DNA from: DASWHR01 sp036398095
GTDB lineage: Bacteria > Actinomycetota > AC-67
DNA length: 26,168 bases
Direction of reading: 5' to 3'
NCBI GenBank assembly: GCA_036398095.1
Contig: DASWHR010000133.1
Span: 1 to 26,168, forward strand
The translations under genes and the position numbers were made by a program. The notes under the pieces are model-generated. The model did no database searches. It saw only the letters and a program-made list of their open reading frames with translations, and was not told where the DNA came from. Numbering within the stretch: the first letter of the stretch is position 1; each line of letters starts with the position of its first letter. This document shows positions 25,909 to 26,168 of this stretch, piece after piece.

Positions 25909-26168
25909 TGGTTCCGCACGTGGCCACGCTCGCGCCGCGGCAGGGGATCTACGTGCACGTGCCCTATTGCCTGTCGGTGTGTCCCTACTGCGACTTCAAC
26001 GTCTACGTCGGAGGGGCATCCGATGTCGAGCCGTACCTGGACGCGGTGCTGGTCGAAGCGCGCGCGCGGGCGGGCGAGATGCGCGAGCCGTCGGGCACGA
26101 TCTTTCTGGGCGGCGGCACGCCGTCGCTGATCGCGCCGGCGGTGTTGAGGGGGTTTTTGGACGAGCTG
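25908..26168 (+). CDS. hemW: HemW-type radical SAM protein (5' part, runs off the window)
   Basis: The first 87 residues of a radical SAM enzyme of the oxygen-independent coproporphyrinogen oxidase/HemW family. ATG 25908 overlaps the lepA stop by one base. YVHVPYCLSVCPYCDFN places the iron–sulfur cysteines at 21, 25 and 28 (CxxxCxxC), with Asp29-Phe30-Asn31 as usual after the motif. IFLGGGTPSLI (65–75) is the SAM-binding GGGTPS segment. HemW-type proteins lie after lepA in many Gram-positive genomes and act in heme handling rather than as true HemN. Choosing between them needs the missing C-terminus. The gene continues past base 26168. Confidence 0.92.

Overview
This is a GC-rich window carrying a conserved bacterial housekeeping block on its right side and a looser accessory segment on its left. 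The order leuS – CDF transporter / nhaA – comEA – comEC – (secreted protein) – holA – (two-gene insertion) – rpsT – lepA – hemW matches the comEA-comEC-holA-rpsT-lepA-hemW neighbourhood of Actinobacteria and other Gram-positives. With the high GC, the class III cyclase–ATPase fusion and several start codons that lack a Shine-Dalgarno but sit just downstream of a TANNNT box, the best guess is a deep or uncultured actinobacterial lineage. I cannot name a genus.

Left accessory part (1–11.6 kb). The window opens with a decayed zone: a frameshifted tyrosine-phosphatase-like gene abutting what looks like the end of an IS3-type element. A PHA-synthase-like alpha/beta hydrolase (minus strand) follows, divergent from a large secreted metzincin-type metalloprotease. 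Next come a 1054-residue adenylate cyclase/STAND ATPase/TPR-like regulator, an unclear segment with a possible frameshifted small gene, a two-gene cassette (DUF5674 family plus a small helical protein), a small secreted protein, and a coupled pair encoding a crotonase-fold enzyme and an S9 prolyl-oligopeptidase-type serine peptidase.

Right core part (11.7 kb to the end). leuS is followed after 2 nt by a cation diffusion facilitator with a His-rich tail. This converges on nhaA, and a perfect hairpin covers both stop codons. comEA and comEC overlap by ATGA and encode the DNA receptor and channel of natural transformation. After comEC comes a leader with three consecutive hairpins, then a secreted IPT/TIG-domain protein with a His-rich loop. 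A roughly 330-bp intergenic region then holds three tandem palindromic boxes (TGCAA-N5-TTGCA type, 38–39 bp period) upstream of holA. Between holA and rpsT lies a segment of clearly lower GC with two secreted proteins of unknown function, probably acquired. rpsT and lepA are divergent, and hemW runs off the end of the window.

The most interesting non-coding observations are the tandem boxes, the triple-hairpin leader, and the recurring TANNNT box 6–11 nt upstream of starts without a Shine-Dalgarno (leuS, comEA, holA, rpsT, lepA). I saw no tRNA or rRNA genes and no CRISPR array.
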